A DNA stretch of 64,000 bases from Persephonella sp964519345 (GTDB taxonomy: Bacteria > Aquificota > Aquificia > Aquificales > Hydrogenothermaceae): contig CAZFKX010000026.1 of NCBI GenBank assembly GCA_964519345.1, positions 1-64,000 on the forward strand, written 5' to 3'. The notes beneath the pieces are model-generated. The model had not been told where the DNA came from and did not search any database. It saw only the letters and a list, made by a program, of their open reading frames with translations. Every line of letters starts with the position of its first letter. Positions within the stretch are counted from its first letter, which is position 1. The position numbers and the translations under genes are program-made. This document shows positions 52,617-61,526 of the stretch, one piece after another.

Positions 52617-54860
52617 ATGGCAAAAGCTACTATTGTATGGACGAAAATTGATGAGGCTCCTGCCCTTGCCACATACTCGCTTCTTCCAATTATGAGGGCA
52701 TTCACAAAAGACGCTGACATTAATATTGAGTTAAGAGATATCTCCCTTGCAGGTAGAATCATTGCTCAGTTTCCTGATATTCTCCCAGAAGACAAAAGAA
52801 TACCTGACGAGCTTGCTTATATGGGAGAACTGGTATGGAAACCTGAAGCAAATATAATGAAACTTCCTAACATCTCAGCATCGGTTCCTCAGCTTAAAGA
52901 AGCTATAAAGGAACTCCAGGAACAGGGTTATCCACTTCCAGATTACCCTGAAAACCCACAGACTGAAGAAGAAAAAAAGATAAAAGAAAGATACGATAGA
53001 TGTGTAGGATCTGTCGTTAACCCAGTACTTAGACAGGGTAACTCAGATAGAAGACTTGCCGCAGTTGTTAAAGAATATGCTAAGAAACATCCCCATAGAT
53101 TAAAAGAAGTATCGCCTCATTCAAAATCCCATGTTGCGCATATGAAGGAAGGTGACTTTTACCAGCATGAAAAGTCTGTAATCATTCAGAAGGATACAAA
53201 GATAAAGTATGTATTTGAAGACAAAAATGGAAACCAGACTGTTATGAAAGAAGTTGAGGTAGGTAAAGGTGATGTGGTAGATGCAACATACATGAACAGA
53301 AAGAAACTGAGAGAGTACTTCGCGGAAGTTATAGACAGGGCGAAAGAAGATGACATCCTCTTCTCGCTCCACGTAAAAGCAACAATGATGAGAGTTTCAG
53401 ATCCAGTAATATTTGGAGATGCTATCAGGGTTTACTACAAAGAACTTTTTGAAAAGCATGCTGATGTTATAGAGAAGTTAGGATGGAAACCGGAATTTGG
53501 AATGCAGGAGCTTGAAAACAGACTTGAAACGCTCCCAGAAGAAGAAAAGAACGCTGTAAAACAGACCATACAGGAGATATACAAAGAAAGACCAAGAATG
53601 TACATGGTTGATTCTGATAAAGGTATAACAAATCTCCACATGCCTAACGACGTTATTATTGATGCTTCTGTTCCAGCAGTTATAAAAAACGGTCTCCAAG
53701 GATGGGGTCCAGACGGTGAAACAGAAGATACGGTTCTGTGTATTCCAGATAGATCATATGCTCCTATGTATAAAGAGATTGTTGAAGACATAAAAGCAAG
53801 GGGACAGTTTGATCCTACAAAAATAGGAACAGTTCAGAATATTGGTCTTATGGCTATGAAAGCCGAAGAATATGGATCTCACGATAAAACGTTCTTCCCA
53901 CCAACTGACGGAAAGATGAAAGTTGTGGATGAAGACGGAAATGTACTGATGGAACACTGCGTAAATGAAGGAGACATATACAGATCATGTATCACTAAGG
54001 ATATTGCCATAAGAGACTGGATAAAACTTGCTGTTAACAGAGCAAAAGAAAGCGGTTTTCCTATAGTATTCTGGCTTGATGAGTATAGAGCACACGACAG
54101 AAACCTTATAGAAAAAGTTAAGGAAGAACTCCCTAAGTACGATCTTTCTGATGTTGACTGGTATATAAAGGCACCTGCAGATGCAATGAAATTCACGCTT
54201 GCAAGATTTAGGAATGGAGAAAATACAATCGCTGTTACAGGAAATGTTCTCAGAGACTATCTTACAGACCTCTTTCCTATCATAGAAGTGGGAACGTCAG
54301 CAAGATCACTTTCAATCGTTCCTCTTATAGCTGGCGGTGGCGTTTTTGAAACTGGAGCTGGCGGATCTGCTCCAAAGCATGTTGAGCAGTTTATAAAAGA
54401 GGGACACCTAAGATGGGATTCCTTAGGTGAGTTTTTAGCTTTTGACGAGTCATTAAGACTTGCTTACAAACAGCTTAAAGCTGTACACGAAAAAGACAAT
54501 CCAAGAATACTTGTTGTAGCTGACGCTCTCGCAAAAGCTATCGCAAAATATCTCGACAACGACAGAACACCAAGAAGAAAGGTAGGTCAGCTCGATACGA
54601 GAGGTTCACATTTCTATCTCGCCCTGTACTGGGCTGAGGCTCTTGCTGCTCAGAATGAAGATAAAGAGTTAGCCGAGAAATTCGGTAAGGTTTATGCAGA
54701 GCTTAAAGATAATGAAGAAAAAATTCTTTCAGAAATAGCGGCATCCGAAGGAAAACCAACGGATATAGGTGGATGGTATCATCCCGATGATGAAAAAGCT
54801 GAAAAAGCTATGAGACCAAGTGAAACATTCAACAGGATAATAGATGCTCTACTACAGTGA
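52617..54860 (+). CDS. icd: Monomeric NADP-dependent isocitrate dehydrogenase
   Basis: The protein starts ATIVWTKIDEAPALATYSLLP and runs to 747 residues, matching the monomeric IDH II class (about 740) and not the 400-residue dimer. Family blocks include QGNSDRRLA, SPHSKSHVAHMK, SLHVKATMMRVSDPVIFG, VGTSARSLSIVPL and GAGGSAPKHVEQF. In a reductive TCA cell the enzyme would carboxylate 2-oxoglutarate to isocitrate. It is followed by a hairpin and then aclB, so the three genes likely work as one pathway unit. Confidence 0.95.
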   Translation: MAKATIVWTKIDEAPALATYSLLPIMRAFTKDADINIELRDISLAGRIIAQFPDILPEDKRIPDELAYMGELVWKPEANIMKLPNISASVPQLKEAIKELQEQGYPLPDYPENPQTEEEKKIKERYDRCVGSVVNPVLRQGNSDRRLAAVVKEYAKKHPHRLKEVSPHSKSHVAHMKEGDFYQHEKSVIIQKDTKIKYVFEDKNGNQTVMKEVEVGKGDVVDATYMNRKKLREYFAEVIDRAKEDDILFSLHVKATMMRVSDPVIFGDAIRVYYKELFEKHADVIEKLGWKPEFGMQELENRLETLPEEEKNAVKQTIQEIYKERPRMYMVDSDKGITNLHMPNDVIIDASVPAVIKNGLQGWGPDGETEDTVLCIPDRSYAPMYKEIVEDIKARGQFDPTKIGTVQNIGLMAMKAEEYGSHDKTFFPPTDGKMKVVDEDGNVLMEHCVNEGDIYRSCITKDIAIRDWIKLAVNRAKESGFPIVFWLDEYRAHDRNLIEKVKEELPKYDLSDVDWYIKAPADAMKFTLARFRNGENTIAVTGNVLRDYLTDLFPIIEVGTSARSLSIVPLIAGGGVFETGAGGSAPKHVEQFIKEGHLRWDSLGEFLAFDESLRLAYKQLKAVHEKDNPRILVVADALAKAIAKYLDNDRTPRRKVGQLDTRGSHFYLALYWAEALAAQNEDKELAEKFGKVYAELKDNEEKILSEIAASEGKPTDIGGWYHPDDEKAEKAMRPSETFNRIIDALLQ

Positions 54861-54884
54861 AAACATATCAAAAAACTTTGCTTT

Positions 54885-54922
54885 TAATAGGGGCGTTTCT
54901 CTTTTGGGGGACGCCCCTATTA
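54885..54922. other. Perfect 12-bp hairpin between icd and aclB
   Basis: TAATAGGGGCGT (54885-54896) and ACGCCCCTATTA (54911-54922) are exact reverse complements around a 14-base loop. No T-run follows, so it is not an ordinary terminator. It could stabilise the icd message, allow partial readthrough to aclBA, or be a processing site. Confidence 0.65.
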
Positions 54923-54964
54923 CATTGTTACCACAACTTAAATCTCAATAAAAGGAGGATATAA

Positions 54965-56275
54965 ATGGCTCAGCGAGGTATTAGAGAGTATGATGGAAAA
55001 AGAATTTTAGCTCAAAACTGGGATGAGTACTTTAATGGAGCATTCCAGTACGATTTTAAATCTGTTCTTATCACACCAGATACAGATCTTGATAAAATCC
55101 CTGAAGAACACCCATGGGTTAAAGAGACGCCTCTTGTTGCTAAACCAGATATGCTTTTTGGGAAAAGAGGAAAGTTAGGTCTCATTTTTTTCAAAAAAGA
55201 TAAACCTGGCGATGTCACATGGGAAGATGTTAAAGAGTGGATAAAGCAAAAGATGTCTGAAGAAGTGGAGATTAATGGGATAAAAGGATATCTAACCCAT
55301 TTCCTTGTAGAACCTTTTGTTCCTCACAAGCCAGAAGAGGAATATTATGTTGCTATTACAACAGGAGAGGATGAGGATATTATATACATGTCCGCATTCG
55401 GTGGTATTGAAGTAGAAGAAAACTGGGATAAGGTTGTTGAAGTTAAAATCCCTGTTACTGCATCTGATGAAGAGATAAAGAAACTTATTGAGGAAAATGT
55501 TCCTGCCGATATTAAAGACAGAGGAAAATATGCAGATTTTGTTTATAGGCTTTATAAACTGTTTAGAGATCTACATTTTACTTATCTTGAGATAAATCCT
55601 CTTGTTATGGTTGACAGTAAAATATACCCTCTTGATTTTGTCGGAAGAGTTGACGATACAGCACAGTTTGTCGCAGGAAGAAAATGGGGAGAGCTTGAAT
55701 TTCCAGCTGGATTTGGAAGGGACTTAACGCCGGAAGAGAAATATATAAAAGAGATGGATGAAAAATCTGGAGCATCTTTAAAACTTACGATACTTAATCC
55801 TGAAGGAAGAATATGGACCCTTGTCGCCGGAGGTGGTGCTTCAGTTGTTTATTCTGATACAGTGGCGGATCTTGGATATGTTAAAGAACTTGCAAACTAC
55901 GGTGAATATTCAGGTAATCCCTCAAGGGCTGAAACAAGAGAGTATGTTAAAACAGTATTTGATCTTATGACAAGGTCAAAACACCCAAAAGGACATAAAA
56001 TTCTGATAATTGGTGGTGCTATAGCTAACTTTACAGATGTTGCAAAAACATTTGATGGAATAATAGATGCCATGAGGGAGTATGCTGACAAACTGAGAGA
56101 GATAGGAGTAAGAATATATGTAAGAAGAGGGGGTCCAAACTACGAGGTGGGACTTAAAAGAATAAAGGAAGCTGCAGAAGAATTAGGTCTTCCTATAGAA
56201 GTTTACGGACCAGAAACACATATGACTGAGATTGTAAGGAAAGCCATCAAAGAAGCAGAAGAAATTGCTGCTTAG
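54965..56275 (+). CDS. aclB: ATP-citrate lyase small (beta) subunit
   Basis: The N-terminal ATP-grasp part (ILAQNWDEYF, TYLEINPLVMVD) and the CoA-ligase-like part (VAGGGASVVYSDTVADLG, NPSRAETREYVKTVFDLMT) match AclB of green sulfur bacteria and hydrogen-oxidising relatives. Together with AclA it splits citrate into acetyl-CoA and oxaloacetate, the key step of the reductive TCA cycle. Length is 436 residues. AAAGGAGG precedes the ATG, and aclA starts 28 bases after its stop codon. aclB is a standard marker of this pathway. Confidence 0.95.
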   Translation: MAQRGIREYDGKRILAQNWDEYFNGAFQYDFKSVLITPDTDLDKIPEEHPWVKETPLVAKPDMLFGKRGKLGLIFFKKDKPGDVTWEDVKEWIKQKMSEEVEINGIKGYLTHFLVEPFVPHKPEEEYYVAITTGEDEDIIYMSAFGGIEVEENWDKVVEVKIPVTASDEEIKKLIEENVPADIKDRGKYADFVYRLYKLFRDLHFTYLEINPLVMVDSKIYPLDFVGRVDDTAQFVAGRKWGELEFPAGFGRDLTPEEKYIKEMDEKSGASLKLTILNPEGRIWTLVAGGGASVVYSDTVADLGYVKELANYGEYSGNPSRAETREYVKTVFDLMTRSKHPKGHKILIIGGAIANFTDVAKTFDGIIDAMREYADKLREIGVRIYVRRGGPNYEVGLKRIKEAAEELGLPIEVYGPETHMTEIVRKAIKEAEEIAA

Positions 56276-56302
56276 ATAAAACACAATAAGGAGGTTTAAT
56301 AA

Positions 56303-58153
56303 ATGAGCAAGCCTGATTACTTACTTTTTGACAGAAACACAAAAGCTATTTTCTGGAACTTAAACAGAAATGCTATTCAGAGAATGCTTGATTACGATTA
56401 TGTAGTTGGTAGAGAACCATCAATTGTAGCGATTGTTGCACCAACACAGTCAAGAAAGTTTGATAAATTCTTCTATGGAACTCAGGAAATAATGATTCCT
56501 ATCTACAAATCTACACCTGAAGCTGCTGAGAAATTCCCTGAAGCGGATGTGCTTTTAAATTTTGCATCTTTCAGAACAGCTTATGATGTTACAATGGAAG
56601 CTTTAGATATACCTACTATCAGAACGGTAGCGATTACTGCAGAAGGTATTCCGGAAAGATTTGCAAGAATAATGAGGATAAAAGCAAAGGAACTCGGAAA
56701 ATGGATAATAGGACCTGCAACCGTCGGTGGTATAGCTCCCGGAGCTTTCAGAATAGCAAATACAGGTGGAACAATTGAGAATATAGTCAACTCTAAACTG
56801 CACAGACCTGGATCTGTTGGTCTTGTTACAAGATCTGGAGGTCTTTTTAACGAACTTTCGAACGTTATAGCAAGGAATGCAAACGGTATAGCTGAAGGTA
56901 TAGCTATTGGCGGCGATAGATATCCTGGAACAGACTTCCTGGATCATATGCTTAGATTTGAGAAGAATCCACAGGTTAAGATGATGGTTCTCTTAGGCGA
57001 AGTTGGTGGTGAGCTTGAGTATAGAGTGGCAGAAGCCATAAAAGATGGAAGGATAACTAAGCCAGTTATTGCATGGTGTATAGGAACAATATCAAAACAT
57101 TTTGGCGGCGAGGTTCAGTTTGGACATGCCGGAGCAAAAGCCGGTGCTGAGAGAGAGACAGCTGATGCAAAAAATGAAGCTTTGAGAGAGGCAGGAGCCT
57201 ATGTTCCAAAATCATTTAACGATCTCCCTGAACTTATAAATGGTGTTTACGAAGAACTTCACTCTAAAGGTGAAATAGCTGATATTCCTGAACCTGAAGT
57301 TCCACCAGTTCCTGAAGATTATGCAAAAGCTGTAAAAGCTGGGAAGGTTAGAAGACCTACAAACTTCATATGTACAATATCTGATGATAGAGGTGAAGAA
57401 GCTACTTACTGCGGCGTTCCAATATCAGAGGTTGTAGAAAAAGAATACTCTATTGCTGATGTAATTGGACTTCTATGGTTCAAACAGAAATTCCCAGATT
57501 GGGCTTCAAAATTCCTTGATATGGTAATAAAAGTTGTTGCTGATCACGGGCCTGCTGTTTCAGGTGCTCATAATACAAAGGTTACAGCAAGAGCAGGAAA
57601 AGATCTTATGTCCTCAATAGTCACAGGGATACTTACAATAGGTCCGAGATTTGGTGGCGCTATTGATGGAGCTGCCAAATACTTCAAAATGGCAAAAGAA
57701 AAAGGAATGGATCCTGTTGATTTTGTTGATTATATGAAAAAGGTTGAAAAGATACCTATCCCCGGTATTGGCCATAGAATAAAATCAACTAAAAATCCTG
57801 ATAAAAGGGTTGAGCTACTCAAAAACTTTGCAAAAGAAAACTTCCCAAGTACCCAGCTCCTTGATTATGCTCTCGAGGTTGAAAAAGTTACAACATCCAA
57901 AAAAGAAAACCTTATACTCAATGTTGATGGAACAATAGGCGTCCTCCTTGTTGATATGTTTAGAGCACTGGGATATTCTGACGATCAGATAGATGAGCTT
58001 ATTAATGCTGGTGCATTTAACGCGTTCTTCGTTTTAGGTAGAACTATAGGATTTATAGGTCATTACCTTGACGAGAAAAGGCTTGATATGCCTCTCTACA
58101 GGCATCCTACAGACGATATACTTTACGATGTTAAAAGACCTGAAGGGGCATAA
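56303..58153 (+). CDS. aclA: ATP-citrate lyase large (alpha) subunit
   Basis: The N-terminal CoA-binding and ligase part includes the phospho-histidine in FGHAGAKAGAE (about residue 274) and RSGGLFNELSNVIARNANG. The C-terminal half is a citrate-synthase-type domain with DHGPAVSGAHNTKVTARAG, RFGGAIDGAAKYF and IPGIGHRIKS. At 616 residues it matches bacterial AclA. A strong terminator follows the stop codon by six bases. It works with AclB encoded upstream. Confidence 0.95.
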   Translation: MSKPDYLLFDRNTKAIFWNLNRNAIQRMLDYDYVVGREPSIVAIVAPTQSRKFDKFFYGTQEIMIPIYKSTPEAAEKFPEADVLLNFASFRTAYDVTMEALDIPTIRTVAITAEGIPERFARIMRIKAKELGKWIIGPATVGGIAPGAFRIANTGGTIENIVNSKLHRPGSVGLVTRSGGLFNELSNVIARNANGIAEGIAIGGDRYPGTDFLDHMLRFEKNPQVKMMVLLGEVGGELEYRVAEAIKDGRITKPVIAWCIGTISKHFGGEVQFGHAGAKAGAERETADAKNEALREAGAYVPKSFNDLPELINGVYEELHSKGEIADIPEPEVPPVPEDYAKAVKAGKVRRPTNFICTISDDRGEEATYCGVPISEVVEKEYSIADVIGLLWFKQKFPDWASKFLDMVIKVVADHGPAVSGAHNTKVTARAGKDLMSSIVTGILTIGPRFGGAIDGAAKYFKMAKEKGMDPVDFVDYMKKVEKIPIPGIGHRIKSTKNPDKRVELLKNFAKENFPSTQLLDYALEVEKVTTSKKENLILNVDGTIGVLLVDMFRALGYSDDQIDELINAGAFNAFFVLGRTIGFIGHYLDEKRLDMPLYRHPTDDILYDVKRPEGA

Positions 58154-58159
58154 ATCAAA

Positions 58160-58183
58160 GGGGGCTTTAAAGCCCCCTTTTTT
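58160..58183 (+). terminator. Intrinsic terminator after aclA
   Basis: The palindrome GGGGGCTTTAAAGCCCCC gives a seven-base-pair stem with a TTAA loop, followed by six T. It ends the icd-aclB-aclA operon. Confidence 0.92.
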
Positions 58184-58227
58184 CATTTATAATATATATA
58201 CTTTAAATAGCTGTTTTAGAGGCAGTA

Positions 58228-58467
58228 TTGAAAAAGAACATAAATGTTAATCTGGAACTTTTTGTACTGGAAAAAAAAATCACTACAGACAGTTTAAGAG
58301 AAAAAGATGAGTTTGATTTAAAAGAAAGTCAGCTGATAGGAAGTATAAACAAAATACCTGTCTACAAGTTCAAACTTAAATCGGAAGATGGAATGTTAAT
58401 TGCCCAGATAACAAAAATTCTTACAGAAAATGAGTCTGATAGATTAAAAGAAAAATTTCTTATATAG
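58228..58467 (+). CDS. Small hypothetical protein upstream of folD
   Basis: A TTG start at 58228 has AGAGG five bases upstream, and the frame (79 codons) ends nine bases before the folD ATG. The product is charged, with no signal peptide, membrane segment or cysteine; it reads like a small alpha/beta protein (IPVYKFKLKSEDGMLIAQITKIL). The family is not recognised. Its close coupling to folD supports a real gene. Confidence 0.55.
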   Translation: MKKNINVNLELFVLEKKITTDSLREKDEFDLKESQLIGSINKIPVYKFKLKSEDGMLIAQITKILTENESDRLKEKFLI

Positions 58468-58476
58468 AGGTAAGTA

Positions 58477-59361
58477 ATGCCGTTAATACTGAATGGAAAA
58501 GAATTAGCTGAAACAATTAAAAAAGAACTCAGACTTGAAGTAGAAAGCTACATTTCAAAAGGAATGAGAAAACCCGCTCTCGCGGTTATACTCGTTGGCT
58601 CTGATCCTGCAAGTAGAGTGTATGTAAAGAGAAAAAAAGAGTCATGTGAATATGTTGGTATAAGCTCTCTCTCTTTTAACTTACCAGAAAATACTGAAGA
58701 GGTTGAACTTTTAGAACTTATAGGAAAGCTAAATGGTGATGAAGATGTTGACGGTATTCTTGTTCAGCTTCCTCTTCCATCACATATAAATACACAAAAA
58801 GTAATAGAAGCTATAAATCCAGAAAAGGATGTTGATGGATTTCACCCTCTTAATATGGGCAAATTAGCTACAGGAAAAGATAATGGTATAGTTCCATGTA
58901 CCCCTCTTGGAATATGGATTATGATGAAACATTATAAGATCAACACATTCAAAAAGGATGTTGTCGTAGTAGGTGCAAGCAATATAGTAGGAAAACCTAT
59001 GTCTCTACTGTTTCTTAAAAATGAGGAAGCTACAGTAACAGTCTGTCACAAAAACACAAAAAATCTGAAAGCACATACGGATAAAGCAGATATTCTTATT
59101 GTAGCTGTAGGAAAACCAAATTTGATAACTGAAGATATGGTAAAGGAAAATTCTGTTGTTATTGACGTAGGAATAAACAGATTAGAAGATGGAAGAATTG
59201 TAGGAGATGTTGATTTTGAGAATGTGAAAGAAAAGGTCTCTGCTATTACACCTGTTCCTGGTGGCGTTGGTCCTATGACCGTTGTATCACTTCTTATAAA
59301 CACTTTATCTATCTATCGGAGGAAGTTCGGTTTTTCTCACCATCCTTTAACAGAAACTTAA
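58477..59361 (+). CDS. folD: Bifunctional methylene-THF dehydrogenase/cyclohydrolase
   Basis: FolD motifs are complete: VGSDPASRVYVKRKKESCEYVGI with the catalytic lysine, DGILVQLPLPSHI, PEKDVDGFHPLNMG, CTPLGIW and ITPVPGGVGPMTV. It interconverts methylene- and formyl-tetrahydrofolate with NADP. The length (294) is normal. Its 3' end overlaps the convergent DUF502 gene by 53 bases, an unusually long convergent overlap for this window. Confidence 0.96.
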   Translation: MPLILNGKELAETIKKELRLEVESYISKGMRKPALAVILVGSDPASRVYVKRKKESCEYVGISSLSFNLPENTEEVELLELIGKLNGDEDVDGILVQLPLPSHINTQKVIEAINPEKDVDGFHPLNMGKLATGKDNGIVPCTPLGIWIMMKHYKINTFKKDVVVVGASNIVGKPMSLLFLKNEEATVTVCHKNTKNLKAHTDKADILIVAVGKPNLITEDMVKENSVVIDVGINRLEDGRIVGDVDFENVKEKVSAITPVPGGVGPMTVVSLLINTLSIYRRKFGFSHHPLTET

Positions 59362-59956
59362 CGCTGTCTTTAGTAACAAGTCCTCCTGATAGAATTATTC
59401 TCGTTGCTTCCTCAACAGACAGATCTGTCTGAATAGTCTCACTTTTTTTAACAAACAGTGTATAACCTGAGGTTGGGTTTGGAGCCGTTGGAACATAAAC
59501 AAGATAATACTCTTCTCCATTTAACTCAACTTCATTTGCTACAAAACCTATTGAAAGCATACCTTTTCGTGGAAAATCAACAAGAACAGTTTTTGAAAAT
59601 TTTCCTTTACTGTTAAAAAGATTCTCCATCATCTGTTTTATAGAATGATATATAGATCTTACAAGAGGAATTCTGTTTATAATGCTGTCCCAGTAATCTA
59701 TAACTTTCTTGCCAAAGTAGTTCTGAGCTATTAGACCTGTCAAAAAGATAAGTATGAGGGTTAGAAGTATTCCAACACCCGGAATATTAGGTATTGGTAT
59801 TATATATCTAATATATGGGAGAATAAGACTGTTAACAAAGGTTAAAAGCCATATTACAAGCCATACTGTTATAGCTATAGGTATAAATACAAAAAGACCT
59901 GTTATAAATATATCTCTAATTTTCAATATGGTCCACTGTCTTTTCCATCTCCCCAT
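59309..59956 (-). CDS. DUF502 family membrane protein
   Basis: Two N-terminal helices (DIFITGLFVFIPIAITVWLVI and a second at about 58-76) are followed by the DUF502 core: IPLVRSIYHSIKQMMENLF, VLVDFPRKGMLSIGFVANE and VYVPTAPNPTSGYTLFV. The function is unknown; plant relatives are COV proteins. It overlaps the SDH-type protease gene by one base and folD by 53 bases. Confidence 0.87.
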   Translation of the reverse strand: MGRWKRQWTILKIRDIFITGLFVFIPIAITVWLVIWLLTFVNSLILPYIRYIIPIPNIPGVGILLTLILIFLTGLIAQNYFGKKVIDYWDSIINRIPLVRSIYHSIKQMMENLFNSKGKFSKTVLVDFPRKGMLSIGFVANEVELNGEEYYLVYVPTAPNPTSGYTLFVKKSETIQTDLSVEEATRIILSGGLVTKDSVKFLLKDGEKNRTSSDR

Positions 59957-60822
59957 TAATTTCTACTACTCCCAGCAGGTTGACTATTTCCAGGTCTCTG
60001 ATATGGAACAGGTATATACTGAACCGCTGGTGTTCCAGCGGGTTGTGGATAAAGATCCATCAATGCATAAACTTCTTCAGGAACATCTGTATTTATTTTA
60101 AGTCCAAGATTCTTAAGATACTCAACCGTAAGAGGATAATCATGGGTCCATCTTCCCTGAGAAAGCTCATCAGCTATTCTTGAAGCTGTTTCCATATCGT
60201 ATCCTTTCTTAATAAGAATATTTTTTACATTATCATACATCTGTTTTAATGCTTTCTTGCTTATATCTATTTTTATCAATGTTTCATCATCTATATCCTT
60301 AGGCTCCTTCATTTTTTCAATATTAACTATAGAAGCAGCAGGTTCTTGACCAAGCTGAGGATCAACAGGTCCTAAAACTGCATGTTCATCCATAATGATC
60401 TCATCTGCTGCAAGAGCTATCAAAGTTCCACCAGACATAGCGTAATGAGGAATGATAACCCTTACAGGTGCTTTATGATCTACAAGAGCATGTGCTATCT
60501 GTGTTGCTGCAAGAGCAAGCCCACCAGGTGTATGAATAATGAAATCAATCGGCATGTTGTTAGGTGTCATCCTTATAGCTCTCAGGACCTGTTCTGAGTC
60601 CTCTATTGTTATAAATCTCATCATAAAAAAACCAAGCAAAGATCTTGTTTCCTGTCTATGAATCATCGTTATAACCCTTGATCTTCTCCTTGTTTCTATG
60701 GCTTTTATAAGTCTCTCCCTGCTCCATTCTAAAGTCTGGGCTTTTATCATAGGAAGTATAAGCAGAAATATAAAAATCAGCCAGAATATCTGACTTATGA
60801 TAAGTCCTCCTGTAGGATCCAT
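59956..60822 (-). CDS. SDH-type membrane serine protease (ClpP/crotonase fold)
   Basis: An N-terminal helix (LIISQIFWLIFIFLLILPMI) anchors a ClpP-class domain with IIHTPGGLALAATQIA and the nucleophile S130 in YAMSGGTLIALAADEI, followed by MDEHAVLGPVDPQLG. This is the serine dehydrogenase-type protease (SDH_sah) family, close to SppA. A proline-rich tail ends the 288-residue protein. The substrate is unknown. GGAGGG precedes the ATG; the dUTPase gene lies upstream. Confidence 0.87.
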   Translation of the reverse strand: MDPTGGLIISQIFWLIFIFLLILPMIKAQTLEWSRERLIKAIETRRRSRVITMIHRQETRSLLGFFMMRFITIEDSEQVLRAIRMTPNNMPIDFIIHTPGGLALAATQIAHALVDHKAPVRVIIPHYAMSGGTLIALAADEIIMDEHAVLGPVDPQLGQEPAASIVNIEKMKEPKDIDDETLIKIDISKKALKQMYDNVKNILIKKGYDMETASRIADELSQGRWTHDYPLTVEYLKNLGLKINTDVPEEVYALMDLYPQPAGTPAVQYIPVPYQRPGNSQPAGSSRN

Positions 60823-60834
60823 CTTTTCCCTCCA

Positions 60835-61515
60835 TCAATTATGTAATTCCTCAAAAGCCTCCCTTATTTTTCTCTCAAGCTGGTTTTTATCCTTTACCTG
60901 CTTAACTATATTAAACAGGTACTGATTATCCTCAAGTCCATTAATAAGTTTTCTATACTCTCCCTTATTATATCCTTTTTCTTGTCTTATATGGTTCAGT
61001 ATATTTTTACCAATATAAAGTAAATAAAGTTCATCAAAAGAGATAGTATTTTTAACAAGAAGGCCAAAGAAAAATATACCTTCATTCAGGCTGTCCTTTA
61101 AAAATCCCTCTGCTACTCTTTCTGCAAGAAATATTATTTTTTTATACTTGTCTGTCTCGCCAAGATAGTGATTTATATACTCCCCAGGTATGTCTATATT
61201 ATGGAAATTCTGCTTAATACCCTTGATAAACATATCTACAGGAAGACTTCTCACAGCTTCCTCTGGACTGTAATGATCCATAAGAATATAAGACATTATA
61301 AAATGCCATATATCAACAATCTCAATCTTAACATTGTCCATATCAGCATCTTGCTTTTTCCACCATTTCCATGGAAGACTATCAACAAGCTCTGCACATT
61401 CTATCCATGTAGCCCTTGCAAAATCTTCTTTTGTTCTAATATCCCTCCAGTTTTCATTTATCCTTTTATTAAGATTATCCTGAAGTTCAAGCATATCAAG
61501 TATTTTCTCTCTCAT
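60835..61515 (-). CDS. Dimeric dUTPase-family (MazG-fold) pyrophosphatase
   Basis: The all-alpha dUTPase_2 motif is present: ATWIECAELVDSLPWKWWKK with its glutamate/aspartate pair, then IEIVDIWHFIMSY. These dimeric enzymes hydrolyse dUTP (and often dUDP) with magnesium, unlike the trimeric Dut. Length is 226 residues. It lies between galT and the SDH-type protease gene. Cleaving other NTPs is possible in this fold, so substrate is inferred. Confidence 0.85.
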   Translation of the reverse strand: MREKILDMLELQDNLNKRINENWRDIRTKEDFARATWIECAELVDSLPWKWWKKQDADMDNVKIEIVDIWHFIMSYILMDHYSPEEAVRSLPVDMFIKGIKQNFHNIDIPGEYINHYLGETDKYKKIIFLAERVAEGFLKDSLNEGIFFFGLLVKNTISFDELYLLYIGKNILNHIRQEKGYNKGEYRKLINGLEDNQYLFNIVKQVKDKNQLERKIREAFEELHN

Positions 61516-61526
61516 AACCTCTCCTT

